Below, piece after piece: positions 20,276 through 31,079 of a DNA stretch of 64,000 bases. The position numbers and the translations under genes are program-made. The notes beneath the pieces were generated by a model. The model was not told where the DNA came from and made no database searches. It saw only the letters and a program-made list of their open reading frames with translations. The stretch's first letter is position 1. The number at the start of each line of letters is the position of its first letter. Source of the DNA: Malaya genurostris (lineage: Eukaryota; Arthropoda; Insecta; Diptera; Culicidae); assembly GCF_030247185.1 (NCBI RefSeq), contig NC_080571.1, positions 9,776,501-9,840,500 on the forward strand. Reading direction: 5' to 3'.

Positions 20276-23200
20276 ATTATCATTCGCAGTAGCGAATTTC
20301 TTTCCCAATCACAAATTTCTATGCATATGTGTGTCAGATTGCTCCAAACGAACTTCCACAGACCAACTTTCCGACTGAGAAGCATCGGTGCACAGCCAAA
20401 TTGAATGGAATTATTTCGTTTTGCTGCGGCAACTGCTACTACCGTGACGCATTTACAAACTTTCCCGCTGCACTCGGTGCGATTCTGCTCCGGCTGACAG
20501 TACCCAGTCACACTGACGAACTGAGAGGTCCTCGGTTGTGCAGCCCAGATAGAGACAGCAGTGCCGACCGGCTTACCTTGCTGTGGTTACATCAACACCC
20601 ACGCTCACCATTCGCATTCCCAAGTGGAAAATGCGATGGGACACGTAGGGATTCTAACCGACGAACGGACCGTCAGTGCAGGATGCAACCCGTGCGCGGT
20701 TTACAGTGGGCATATGCGTTCAGACTGAGTTTTAAAGCTTTTCACAGCTTTCTGGACTTAGTTATGCATTCAACTCACCGTTTAGCGTGCTGTTATCTCT
20801 GTCGCTTTCGGAACACTGCCGTAGTTTTCCCCCAACAAGGCGACTGTCTGTTTCCTTTTCAGAGCCTGCTTTGTATGCTGATGCAGGATTTAGCTAGTTG
20901 GCAGGCTTCCGACATGGTTTGCTGTTGTTTACATAATGGAATTTGGTGAGGGTTTTTCCGACTCGGTTGCAGCATTTTGTCGCTTCGTTCAGATCATTGC
21001 AATTTCATTTGACATTTAGCATTGTGTTGACTCAGGTAATTATTTTCATTTTCTGGTTGGAACAGTTCTCCTAACAGCTAACATCGGTGCAAGTATCAGA
21101 AACTTCTTCAACGGCGGCACAAAAGGCTGGTGTTTTCTGCTGTGATAATAAGGCCATTCGATTACTTCCTCTCAGTAAGGGGTTTTGTTTTTTTGTTGTT
21201 GTGGAACAAGCAAGCAACCAAAATGTGGACTCGTTGTTGGTATCCATCAACGCCTGCACATACTCTTCCTCATACACACACGGGTACGAACGACTACTGG
21301 CAGTTGCCACTGTTGGAAGGATGTGCTTTATCACTTTTGCTGGCTAAATTATTTTAGCACGGGTGTGCGGAAATTAATGGTTGCAAACTGTGTGGCAGCA
21401 GTCAGCCGCTCGGAACAACTTTTGCGCTGCTGCTTTCTGCTACGATAAATTTTCAGCACTGGAGGGAATTTATAATGTGCGAAATTTTTATTCATTTTAT
21501 CTTTTCACTCGGGATGCGTAACATTTCCGCAGTCAGTTTCATTCCGCGATTGTATTGTTTCCAGTCTTACACGTTTCCGCACATTTCCCACGGGAACAGT
21601 ACAAATTTATTCCGTGATTTCCGTGACCTCTATAGACTCTCTACGTATTGGAGCGTAGTTGTACTGATCCCAAGTTGGAGCATCGATTTTCAGGGGTTCT
21701 TCAAAGTTTTGGATAGGAAATAGGTTAGCAGCTTTTTTTCATATGCTGAGAATTTGTTGTAAAAATTAGTAACATTACGTCCTTCATCTTCCGGAAATTG
21801 ATTTCGAGAACAAATTCAGTCAACTTCTACGTTACTTGACCAAAGTGTGTCGTATTTCGATATGAGCGTTAGATGACCCCTCTGGAGTCTGGACCAGGCC
21901 CGTACCCAGAATTCGGGAGAGGCCCTCAAATAAGATATAATGCATCTATCTGATGATTCTTATAGCTTTAGTGTTTTTTTTTGAAGAGTGAGTGTAAGTA
22001 ATTATCAATTTAAGTAAATATGTACTCACATATTTTGGATTAGACAACGAGGGATTGAAGCAAGAAGTTATATGTGTCAAAGGAAAGAGATCGTTTTTTA
22101 CATTTCTTTTATTATATAGTCCCATAGTTCGGCTTCGACTTCTGGTTCCGGAAAAACTGAGTGGTGAGCTGTTGGCGATAAAAAAAACGTATCTCTGCTT
22201 TTTGTGAAAACTTTAATTGAAGAGTTACAAAATTTCTAGAATAGCGGAAGGATTTTCATGTACATTCGTATTTATAAATAGGAATAACTTACTGCAGTGT
22301 ATTTTCACTATCGACCTACAATTCAACGAAGAACTGTCTAGAGTTTTATTCCTGAACCTCCAGATATAACTAATTTTTACTTTTTATCTTTAGAATAATA
22401 AGTTTTAGAAATTTTACCTTAAACTTTAAGTTTTAATTCAACACAATTAGGTTAAGTTTTAACTCCGCTAGTTTTAGTTTCAAATCCAATTAATATAGAT
22501 ATTTAAGTTTTAATTATATAGCTCTAAGTAGATTAAATTTTTAATTCAATTTTTCCGGCTTGAAAGCGTGCACTTTTACTTTTCCTTTTATTCTTCCCGT
22601 CTTTCGTCAACATCCTTTGACACTTCGACAGCCGATCCCCCTGTCAGTCGACGGGTGTGGACGGCGTTTCTTCTGGTGTTTTTACGCAGGGGTGGACTGG
22701 AGCCGTCGATCGACGTTTCGTTCTTAACAAAAGCCTTCAATTTTAAGGGTGTGTTCTTATGTAAAAAGTATGTTCTTCTGTGTTCACGATGTAAGAAGGA
22801 GCAAATATTTTGAAACTATTAAAGCTCTTCTAGTTTGCAAAATTTGTTGATTATTTGTCGAACAGATGGTCGAGCAGATTTTAATAAATTTATATTCAAA
22901 TGAAGTGCCTTACAATCCCACATGATCCTATTTAATTTCATCGAGTCATCTTCCGTGTCTGGATCAGAGATGCCAGACCTGCAGATTTGTTTGTAAATCA
23001 GCAGGTTTAAAAAATAAGCTGCAGACACATTTCAGTTGCAGACTTTTTTGTAGGCTTTTGAAAATCACGTTTTTTGTAGACGTTTGTAAAAATTTACAGA
23101 CTTTTGAAATTGCCACGGTCTTTTTTTTTGTTCACTATACCAATTCCTTACATCATTCTTTGAAGAAAACTTGGAGTCCGCAGACTTTTTTTTCGAGTTT

Positions 23201-24506
23201 ACAGACTTCTTCGACCCTGCATGAAAATATTTAAAATTTTTACTTTGCATCTCTGGTCTGGTTATACAGGGTGATGGGTATAAAAATTTAAATTCGTCAT
23301 TGGAAGTGACGATGCAACAACAGAAAAATCTTCTTTGTAGCGGTCAAAAACTCCAAAATGGAACTCACAAAAATTTCTCAGAGACGACTAGGACAATTTG
23401 CACAAATGTAAAAATGGGTTCTAATGAAACGTCTTACGGATTCATAGACTTTTATGCTATTTCACCTGAATCCGACTTCCGGTTTCGGAACAGGTCCGGA
23501 AGAAGCGGTCAGAACTCCAACTTATATTTGCTGTCGAAGGTGTTTTTCTTTGTTCGAGGTAGCCCACGAAAAGTATACCGAGACAAACCCAAAGAACCGA
23601 CTTCATAACCATTCCGCCCAATTTAGCCTATCTAGGCCGCTCCGGAGCATTCTTGCCGATTTCAGTCCATTGACGGTTAATCATTCTGTTCTCTGGTGTA
23701 TAATAATAGATCTAGACTTCATCAACATTAACTAACTGACATCAGCATAGGCGGACATGCTTCCCAAGGGTGCTCGCGTTCATCGTTTTAATCCCATGCG
23801 CATAATCTTGCTAAAACTATGATTCTTTTGCTCAGTACTAATCTTCATGACATTTTCTGGCCATCTAGTACCATTTCCTTTAACTCTGACATTGACTGTA
23901 ATCACTGTGAAACCGACTTTTGAGCTTCAAGAAAAAAAATCGATTGCAGAGAGAAGCGGGTTATCTAAAACTGGTTAGTAAAATCTCCTAATTAACAGAT
24001 CTTGTTAGTTGATGGCCAAAAAAATTGTTCTTGATTCCGGAAATAGTGGTTACCTACTCGAAACACTCGTTAATGGGCCTTTACTTTCTTGAAGCCTGTC
24101 CGTTAATATAATCATACTCCAACTCGTTGTTGCGATTACATTGTTAGCATTGTAAAATCTCAGGTCATAACATTCCACCGAATATTGAATCCAATCCTAC
24201 ATTCTGACTATAAAATTGACGGATAAACGCGTCAAAGAGTTAATCTTGCTAACGACCTTGGTGGTTTATAGAATTCCAAACTCACTTTTAATTTCCATCG
24301 TTCATCAATAATTGCATAAACGACACGACAATTAGGATTTTTTGCTAAAAGCCCACGCATTCGTTGGATGTGCAAAATGACTTTTTCATCTATTGAGGAG
24401 CATTCTGGTCGTTTTTTGTGCAATGCTTGATTCAATTTCATCCTTTGCTTTCAGTAGAGATCAGGGATAGCGTGTAGGATACTCTGTCGAGTTTTCTATG
24501 CGTTTT
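20276..24506. other. 4.2 kb without recognised element or gene
   Basis: The first 1.2 kb (20290-21470) has less AT bias than its neighbours and an open frame of 206 residues at 20329-20949; I recognise no domain, signal peptide or repeat in it. About 22980-23230 holds scattered copies of GCAGACTTTTT. The rest is AT-rich with short frames only. It could be host intron or intergenic DNA. Confidence 0.4.
20329..20949 (+). CDS. unrecognised open frame, 206 residues, doubtful
   Basis: This is the longest frame outside mobile elements and satellites. The translation is rich in Cys, Arg and Ser and contains no motif I know. There is no paired frame or supporting repeat nearby. Codon use does not obviously favour coding, and the local drop in AT content alone lengthens chance frames. 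It could also be a non-coding exon or regulatory region. I list it so it can be tested. Confidence 0.12.
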   Translation: MCQIAPNELPQTNFPTEKHRCTAKLNGIISFCCGNCYYRDAFTNFPAALGAILLRLTVPSHTDELRGPRLCSPDRDSSADRLTLLWLHQHPRSPFAFPSGKCDGTRRDSNRRTDRQCRMQPVRGLQWAYAFRLSFKAFHSFLDLVMHSTHRLACCYLCRFRNTAVVFPQQGDCLFPFQSLLCMLMQDLASWQASDMVCCCLHNGIW

Positions 24507-24519
24507 CTATGTAGAATAT
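24507..24519. repeat. target-site duplication of the minus-strand LINE (3' side)
   Basis: CTATGTAGAATAT here is repeated exactly at 30536-30548. It abuts the poly(T) run at 24520-24535, which is the element's poly(A) tail on the other strand. Confidence 0.9.
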
Positions 24520-24848
24520 TTTTTTTTTTTTTTTTCATAAATACGTTTATTTCATAGGCAATATACATAAGTTTTTCTTCGCCGTGGCATCCACAATACA
24601 TAGTAGTTTAAACCTAATACATTTCGAATATCATATTAGTATGTTGGTACTCATTAGTTAATCTAAACACTGTTTTTATCAAGCGAGTTGCTATTTTAAA
24701 TTACATTAAATAAAATACATTTATTTTGTACATGATCTTATAACTATTTCAGGATTGTTTGTATCAGTTCACCACTTATATTCAATATCCTATAGTTGGC
24801 TATTGGTTGAACTCATGGAAGAGAAAACAGTTTAACATAAAATAAAAT

Positions 24849-27800
24849 TTAAATTGGAACTCCAATGGATTTAATGAAATGATAAAGAAGTTTCATGTAT
24901 GGAAGGTCACGACAAGCAAGAATGTCGCGAACTGGGACATTGGATAGTCTACCTTGGGTACGCAAGGAATTTATTAGTTGAGATCTGACATCACGAAACT
25001 CCACGCATGTCCAAACAACATGGTCAATATCGCGGTAACCTTCGCCGCAAGCACAATGATTAGTCTCGGAAAGTCCAATTCGAAGGAGATGTGCATCTAA
25101 CGTGTAGTGATTGGACATGAGTCTGGACATCACACGAATGAAATCTCTACTCACATCCAGTCCCCTGAACCATGCCTTTGTCGATATTTTAGGAATAATT
25201 GAGTGCATCCACCGACCCAGATCATCTTTATCCCAAGAAGCTTGCCAGCTGGCAAGTGTTCTTTGGCGAGACGCGCTATAGAATTCGTTGAAAGCAATCG
25301 GTCTCTCATAAATTTCACCCTCAATAGCACCACGTTTGGCTAAAATATCGGCTCTTTCATTGCCTGGAATGGAGCAATGAGCCGGAACCCAAACTATTGT
25401 GATTAGATAATTATTATTCAATATGTCGTTCAGACACTGTTTTATTTTACCCAAGAAAAACGGTTCATTTTTGCCAGCAGCGTTTGAGCGAATGGCTTCA
25501 ATTGCACTCAGACTATCTGTGAAGAGGAAATAATGGTTTGGAGATAATGTGACGATTACATTCAAGCTATAATGAACTGCTGCTAACTCTGCTATATAAA
25601 CAGATGCAGGTTCTTGAAGCTTGAATGAGGCCGAAACATTATTGTTGAACATACCAAACCCTGTCGCTTCTTCCATTCGCGATCCGTCCGTGTAAAACAT
25701 TTTCTCAGAGTTAATATGCCTGAACTTACTTGAAAATATTTTTGGGATTTCCATAGAGCGTAGGTGGTCCGGGATTCCACGCACTTCGCGCTGCATGGAT
25801 GTGTCGAAAAATAAAGTTGAGTCAGGTACATTTAGGAGGCTGACACGGATAGGAATATATCTTGAAGGGTTGATTTCCTGTGACATATGGTTAAAATATA
25901 CTGTCATGAATTTTGTTTGAGATCGAAGCTCGACTAGTCGTTCGAAATTATTAATTACCATGGGATTCAGCACATCACATCTTATTAGCAGGCGTGATGA
26001 AAGCTCCCAAAATCGATCTTTTAATGGAAGAACTCCCGCCAGAACTTCAAGACTCATTGTATGTGTCGAATGCATGCAGCCTAAAGCAATTCGCAAACAA
26101 CGGTACTGAATTCGCTCAAGTTTGATAATATGAGAATTTGCAGCGGAACGAAAACAAACGCATCCATATTCCATCACTGAAAGTATCGTTGTCTGATACA
26201 ATTTTATTAGATCTTGCGGATGAGCACCCCACCAAGACCCTGTTATTGTTCGAAGAAAATTTACTCTTTGTTGGCATTTCGTTATCAGATACCTAATGTG
26301 TCCTCCCCACGTGCATTTGGAATCAAACCACACCCCGAGGTATTTGAAAGTCAAAACCTGTTCGATTATTCTTCCCATCATATGAAGCTGAAGTTGCGCG
26401 GGATCATGCTTTTTGGAAAAGACGACCAGCTCTGTTTTCTCCGCAGAGAATTCGATACCAAGATGAACAGCCCAAACGGACAATTTATCTAAGGTATCTT
26501 GCAATGGTTTTTGCAGATCAATAGCTTTGGATCCAGTAACTGAAACCACGCCATCATCTGCCAATTGTCTTAGTGTACATGGGGTTACTAGACAGCTGTC
26601 AATGTCATTCACGTAAAAATTATAGAGGAGCGGACTGAGGCATGAGCCTTGCGGGAGACCCATGTAGCTAATTCTGATTGTTGCCAAATCGCCATGTGAA
26701 AAATGCATGCGTTTCTCTGACAAAAGGTTGTGCAAATAATTATTTATAACCGCTGGGAGTCCATGTTGGTGGAGCTTGTCTGAAAGAACATCAATGGAAA
26801 CTGAATCAAATGCTCCTTTAATGTCTAAAAATACAGATGCCATTTGTTGCTTTTGAGCGAAGGCAATTTGGATGTCAGACGAAAGTAATGCAAGGCAATC
26901 ATTCGTCCCTTTATTTCTACGGAAGCCAAACTGAGTATCTGACAACAAACCGTTCGTCTCGACCCAAGTGTCGAGACGTCGTAGAATAATTTTTTCGAAC
27001 AATTTTCTGATGCAGGACAACATCGCAATGGGTCTATATGAGTTGTGATTGGAAGCTGGTTTCCCCGGCTTTTGAATGGCGATAACTTTCACTTGTCTCC
27101 AGTCAGGTGGAACAATATTTTGCTCAAGAAACTTGTTGAACAATTCCAACAAACGTCTTTTTGCGAGGTCGGGCAGATTCTTCACCAAGTTGAATTTAAT
27201 TCTGTCCAATCCAGGAGCGTTATTGTTACAAGACATGAGTGCTATGGAAAATTCCATCATTGAAAAGGGGCTATCAATGGAATCATCATTTGAAGAAGAC
27301 TCCCTAACAATGCTATGCGTAGGAACGGAATCTGGACAAACTTTCCTCGCAAAATCAAATATCCATCGATTCGAGTACTCCTCACTCTCATTTCCTACGT
27401 TACGATTCCTCATTCGTCTGGCCGTATTCCAAAGAGTGCTCATTGAGGTTTCTCTTGACAAACCTTCCACAAAATGTCTCCAATAGCTGCATTTCTTAAC
27501 CCGAAGTATGTTCTTGTACTTGGTTTCTAAAACCAAGAATTTTTCAAAATTCTGAGGAGTTCCTCCTCCTCGTTTTAAAAACGTCTTGAAAGCATTTTGT
27601 TTCGCGTGTTTAGCATCTGAGCACTCTTTGTCCCACCAAGGATTTGGAGGTCTTCTGTTAGACGATGGACCAAGAAATCGTTTGGTTTGGGCTTGTTCTG
27701 CGGCCTCCAGAATCGAACAAACGAGGAAGTCATATTCTTCAAGTGGGGGAAGCTCTTCCATTGAAGTTAAGACACTTGAAATATTACTTTGGTATTTAAT

Positions 27801-28541
27801 CCAGTCAATATTTTTTGTCAAATCATATGGAATATTAACTGAATTAGCAATGCCTTTGTTACTGCTAATTGAGATGATGATTGGTAAATGATCGCTACCA
27901 TGTAAATCAGGAAATACTTTCCAGGTGCAATCTAGTCGAATTGAAGTCGAACAAAGAGATAAATCTAATGCACTTGGACGTGCAGGAGGTCTTGGGATCC
28001 GTGTCATGCTACCCATATTTAGTACCGTCATGCTAAAATTGTCGCAAATATTATATATTAGAGATGATCTGCTATCATTGTAAACGGAACCCCACATCAT
28101 TCCGTGCGAATTGAAATCTCCTAAAATCAAACGTGGAGCAGGAAGGGCTTCGACAATTTCATTAAGCTGTCGTTGTCCAACTTGAGCTCTTGGAGGAATA
28201 TATACCGAAGCAATGCAAATGTCCTTTCCTTTAATGTTTATTTGACAAGCAACAACTTCTATACTAGAAGTCGAAGGAATGTTTAATCTATAAAAGGAAT
28301 AACATTTCTTAATTCCTAAAAGCACTCCACCATACGGGGAGTCTCTGTCGAGACGTATAATGTTAAAGTCATTAAAATTTAAGGCTATGTTTGATGTAAG
28401 CCATGTTTCGCACAAAGCAAATACATCACATTTTTGACTATGCAACAAAACTTTAAATGAATCAAGTTTTGGCATGATGCTTCGACAATTCCACTGCAGG
28501 ACAGTGATTGAATCATTTGCGGCGGATGATAAATTATCCAT
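24849..28541 (-). CDS. LINE ORF2: endonuclease, reverse transcriptase and RNase H
   Basis: This is an open frame of 1230 codons from the ATG at 28539-28541 (MDNLSSAAND). Residues about 10-230 are an APE-type endonuclease: QWNCRSI at the start, CETWLT, and LGDFNSHG near residue 142. Residues about 440-760 are the reverse transcriptase: SYRPIAMLSC, FLDIKGAFDSV, GLPQGSCLSPLLYNFYVND and the catalytic box LADDGVV near residue 660, where many LINEs have FADD or YADD. RNase H follows: FYTDGS near 950, an ELAAVHY glutamate near 985, FTDSLSAIEAI near 1007 and the VPAHCSIPGNERAD block near 1050. A C-terminal Cys/His motif CACGEGYRDIDHVVWTC lies near 1164. All catalytic residues I can place are present. 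It copies the element's RNA at a nicked chromosomal target in the nucleus. Confidence 0.93.
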   Translation of the reverse strand: MDNLSSAANDSITVLQWNCRSIMPKLDSFKVLLHSQKCDVFALCETWLTSNIALNFNDFNIIRLDRDSPYGGVLLGIKKCYSFYRLNIPSTSSIEVVACQINIKGKDICIASVYIPPRAQVGQRQLNEIVEALPAPRLILGDFNSHGMMWGSVYNDSRSSLIYNICDNFSMTVLNMGSMTRIPRPPARPSALDLSLCSTSIRLDCTWKVFPDLHGSDHLPIIISISSNKGIANSVNIPYDLTKNIDWIKYQSNISSVLTSMEELPPLEEYDFLVCSILEAAEQAQTKRFLGPSSNRRPPNPWWDKECSDAKHAKQNAFKTFLKRGGGTPQNFEKFLVLETKYKNILRVKKCSYWRHFVEGLSRETSMSTLWNTARRMRNRNVGNESEEYSNRWIFDFARKVCPDSVPTHSIVRESSSNDDSIDSPFSMMEFSIALMSCNNNAPGLDRIKFNLVKNLPDLAKRRLLELFNKFLEQNIVPPDWRQVKVIAIQKPGKPASNHNSYRPIAMLSCIRKLFEKIILRRLDTWVETNGLLSDTQFGFRRNKGTNDCLALLSSDIQIAFAQKQQMASVFLDIKGAFDSVSIDVLSDKLHQHGLPAVINNYLHNLLSEKRMHFSHGDLATIRISYMGLPQGSCLSPLLYNFYVNDIDSCLVTPCTLRQLADDGVVSVTGSKAIDLQKPLQDTLDKLSVWAVHLGIEFSAEKTELVVFSKKHDPAQLQLHMMGRIIEQVLTFKYLGVWFDSKCTWGGHIRYLITKCQQRVNFLRTITGSWWGAHPQDLIKLYQTTILSVMEYGCVCFRSAANSHIIKLERIQYRCLRIALGCMHSTHTMSLEVLAGVLPLKDRFWELSSRLLIRCDVLNPMVINNFERLVELRSQTKFMTVYFNHMSQEINPSRYIPIRVSLLNVPDSTLFFDTSMQREVRGIPDHLRSMEIPKIFSSKFRHINSEKMFYTDGSRMEEATGFGMFNNNVSASFKLQEPASVYIAELAAVHYSLNVIVTLSPNHYFLFTDSLSAIEAIRSNAAGKNEPFFLGKIKQCLNDILNNNYLITIVWVPAHCSIPGNERADILAKRGAIEGEIYERPIAFNEFYSASRQRTLASWQASWDKDDLGRWMHSIIPKISTKAWFRGLDVSRDFIRVMSRLMSNHYTLDAHLLRIGLSETNHCACGEGYRDIDHVVWTCVEFRDVRSQLINSLRTQGRLSNVPVRDILACRDLPYMKLLYHFIKSIGVPI
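28534..28541 (-). promoter_or_regulatory. ORF1 stop / ORF2 start overlap (ATGGATAA)
   Basis: The ORF2 start codon and ORF1 stop codon overlap within ATGGATAA. The second LINE has ATGGCTAA at the matching place (32415-32422). The conserved 8-nt overlap in two diverged lineages suggests termination-reinitiation as the way ORF2 is translated. Confidence 0.7.
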
Positions 28542-29840
28542 CAAATGATACAAAACCTGTAAGAGCTGGCCATTGAGCTGATAACTGTTTCAAAAAAGTT
28601 CTAGCTATTGGAAGGAATGCTGTTATGATGGTCTTTAGAGGTTCAGAAATATTGAATGCAGCGAAAATCCATTCTACAATTTCCGAAAATTTCAGTAATC
28701 CTGTTGGTGAATGTGAAATGGAGCCCACTGGATTATTGTCTTTTCTTGAGCTAGTTCCTGGATTGGTTTGTGAATTTGACAAACCAGGAGGCACAGTTTT
28801 TGGTTTTAAATTTGGCTTTTTAGCTTTAACACGGGGATCTTTTTTTGAAGGTATAATTTTAGGTGTCTTTTTTGGTATTTTGTGGTTTGTTAATCTCCTC
28901 TTAACAGACCCTTGAGGAGTGACAAACGAGGTATCTTCACTATTTCCGTCAGAGTCAGATTCCTCTGGCTCCGCAAGATTTGAAAAACCGTTTTCGGTTT
29001 CCAACGGGGAGACATGTATGACCGTTTTGAGCATTTCTGCATATGTGCGCTTAGACCGTGCTTTTAAAGAAAGCTTCATTTTGTCTTTACGCAGCTTAAA
29101 TGCACTGAAAGATCATCATGAGGGCTTTCCCCACAATAAACACATTTTTCAACATCTTTATCGCAAAGATTATCCTTATGAGGCCCTTGACATTTGATAC
29201 ATTTGGACTTATTACTACAGTAAGTAGCTGTATGTCCGAATTTTTTACAGTTCGTGCAATTCATAACATGCGGTACGAAAAGCCGAACAGGAAGACGAAT
29301 TTTATCGATATAGACATGGCTAGGCAATGCAGATCCGGCAAATGTTACGCGAAACGAATCTGAGGGACGATAAGACTTTTTTCCATCGACAATAGATGCT
29401 GAGTACAATTGTTTGCACTCGAGTATCTTAACTCCCTCAAGCATGGAGTTTTTAAAACGGCCAACTCCATTTTTAAGTAAATCATCTGCTGTCAGACTTG
29501 CTTCAGTCACAACACCGTCAATTTCTACCTCCTTCGATGGAATGTAAACTCGATATTCAATAGCAAATAATTTACAGGTTACAATATCGTTTGCCTGTTT
29601 CAAGTCGTTAACTACAACTCGAATTTTATCTCTATTAACCTTACAGATTTCTTTAACTTCAGAGAAATGTGATGTCAAATCCTTTGTAATTTGCATCAAG
29701 TTTAAAATCTTTTCTTTTTTTCGAAGATAGACTATCCATGGCCCAGTGGTACCCTGTGGATAATGTTTAGCCCTCGGAGTATTTAAACTTTTACTAGTAT
29801 CCGGAATCGGATTCGGATGATCTTCCATGAGATCATCCAT
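28534..29840 (-). pseudogene. LINE ORF1 (gag-like, CCHC knuckles), frameshifted
   Basis: The start is taken as ATG 29838-29840 (MDDLMEDHPNPIPD), matching the start position in the second LINE at 31080. The middle carries an RNA-binding region of the I-element gag type, then zinc knuckles: CTNCKKFGHTATYC, CIKCQGPHKDNLC and CVYCGESPHDD. The frame closes at 29076-29078, while the other LINE continues; the sequence resumes in another frame at 29079 and runs to TAA 28534-28536, with a lysine/proline-rich stretch and a C-terminal domain ending SFDG. A loss of a few bases near 29105-29120 explains the shift. ORF1 proteins of this type bind the element RNA. A sequencing error is the alternative explanation. 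Confidence 0.88.
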
Positions 29841-30535
29841 TACATTAAATTTTTTTTGTAAATTAATAATACCAAAATAAAAACTTATGTTTAGTAAAAT
29901 TTCAGATATAAGAAATAAAAAATAAATTAAATTAAATCTACCTTGTAGCTGATGTCTCTGTTCCTTTATCGTGAAGAACGACGTGAAGCTCTTCCAACGA
30001 TTTCCAATTGGCAGTCTTTTGCTGTTTCCAATTGGCAGTCTTCTGTCGTTTACTGCTATCTCAGTTGCTCTGCCGTCGTTGTGAACACCACTGCACTTGC
30101 TGTACCTGACCCCAGGTACAGTGCTTTTGCTCTTGGTGGCGATCAAATGCGATGCTTGCAGTGTAGCACCTCGCGATATATGCCGTCTCTTTTGATCCTA
30201 CGCAGCGTACAAATTCTGGTACCTGGTAGATCAGCACTGGGTTGCTTTAGCACCTCTGTGTCTTTGCACCCCTTCGTCTTCGCACCTTTATGCGATGGCA
30301 CCTCTGTGACTCGTCACTTCTATGCTCTCGCACCTCTGTGTCTCTACACCTCTGTGCGTATGAACGGGATGGCCTTCGTTGCTAGCTTTCCAGTCGGGAA
30401 ACGCCCCGAATATTGCGTTTGCTATGGGCAGTTTAACTACCTGAAGCTTAGAATTGTCTCGGTAGCAGCCGTTAACTCACGAGCCAGTACAATCGAAACA
30501 CAACCTCTTCGCTTGAATGGTTTTTACTGAATGGA
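29841..30535 (-). promoter_or_regulatory. LINE 5' untranslated/promoter region with short tandem repeats
   Basis: This is the leader of the minus-strand LINE. About 30249-30360 holds seven degenerate copies of a roughly 16-bp unit (plus-strand form GCACCTCTGTGTCTT). About 29999-30045 has a duplicated unit with TTTCCAATTGGCAGTC. I-type LINEs carry internal promoters at their 5' ends; the TTCAGT near 30531 could be the initiator. A 192-residue frame on the opposite strand here is a by-product of the base composition. Confidence 0.65.
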
Positions 30536-30548
30536 CTATGTAGAATAT
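30536..30548. repeat. target-site duplication of the minus-strand LINE (5' side)
   Basis: CTATGTAGAATAT, identical to 24507-24519, fixes the 5' boundary of the LINE at 30535 and shows it is not 5'-truncated. Confidence 0.9.
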
Positions 30549-31079
30549 GTTAATACCTAATCATCAGTTCCACTGTAGCTTTCGGGCCGATCGGACGCAA
30601 ATTCGTGTTTCTCCAATAGTGCGGTGAATTGTTTATTCCGTTTTCAAGGTCATTCCGTATTCTATTGTCTGCATCAGTGCGGTCGAGTGATAATTCGAAT
30701 TAGTCTGTCCTCAAGGTCGATTGTGAGCTTGTGTAAAGCAGCACTGCGTGTGGTACCGTTAGCCAGCGCCAGCTGGGCGCTGCGCATATATCGTTTACAT
30801 ATACATTAGAAACAGTGATAAATATATATAGTGATAAAAAGAGAAACGTTTCATTGGACAGTGTAGTGAGAGACTGAAAATAAAGTGCTTTTTCCTCAAA
30901 GAGGTTTTGTGCACTTTATTGAACAGGAATATTCACTGGTTGCCTAGGACCGGGCCTTGTCGGCCGTTTACCCTTTGAGAGCTAAAGCTAAGTATTTTTT
31001 TTCTTTTTCCCTGTTGTTCAGTACCACTAGATTTTTTATTGCCCTCCAATATTTACCCGCACGGACACATTTCCGTGCC

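Larger units (their letters stand above)
24520..30535 (-). mobile_element. near-complete I-clade LINE (non-LTR retrotransposon)
   Basis: The element runs on the minus strand from 30535 to its poly(A) tail at 24535-24520 and is flanked by the 13-bp duplication CTATGTAGAATAT. It has a 5' untranslated region of about 0.7 kb, ORF1 with CCHC zinc knuckles, ORF2 with endonuclease, reverse transcriptase and RNase H, and a short 3' region. RNase H downstream of the reverse transcriptase places it in the I group rather than Jockey or CR1. The 5' end shows TTCAGT, an insect initiator-like sequence, as expected for a full-length transcript start. One ORF1 frameshift is the only obvious lesion, so the insertion is probably young. 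Confidence 0.92.

Noticed and set aside
26214..29363. Plus-strand frames of 70-140 residues within the LINE
   Set aside because: Shadow frames opposite ORF1 and ORF2.
29952..30530. 192-residue plus-strand frame
   Set aside because: It is antisense to the LINE leader and spans its short tandem repeats; no domain is visible.
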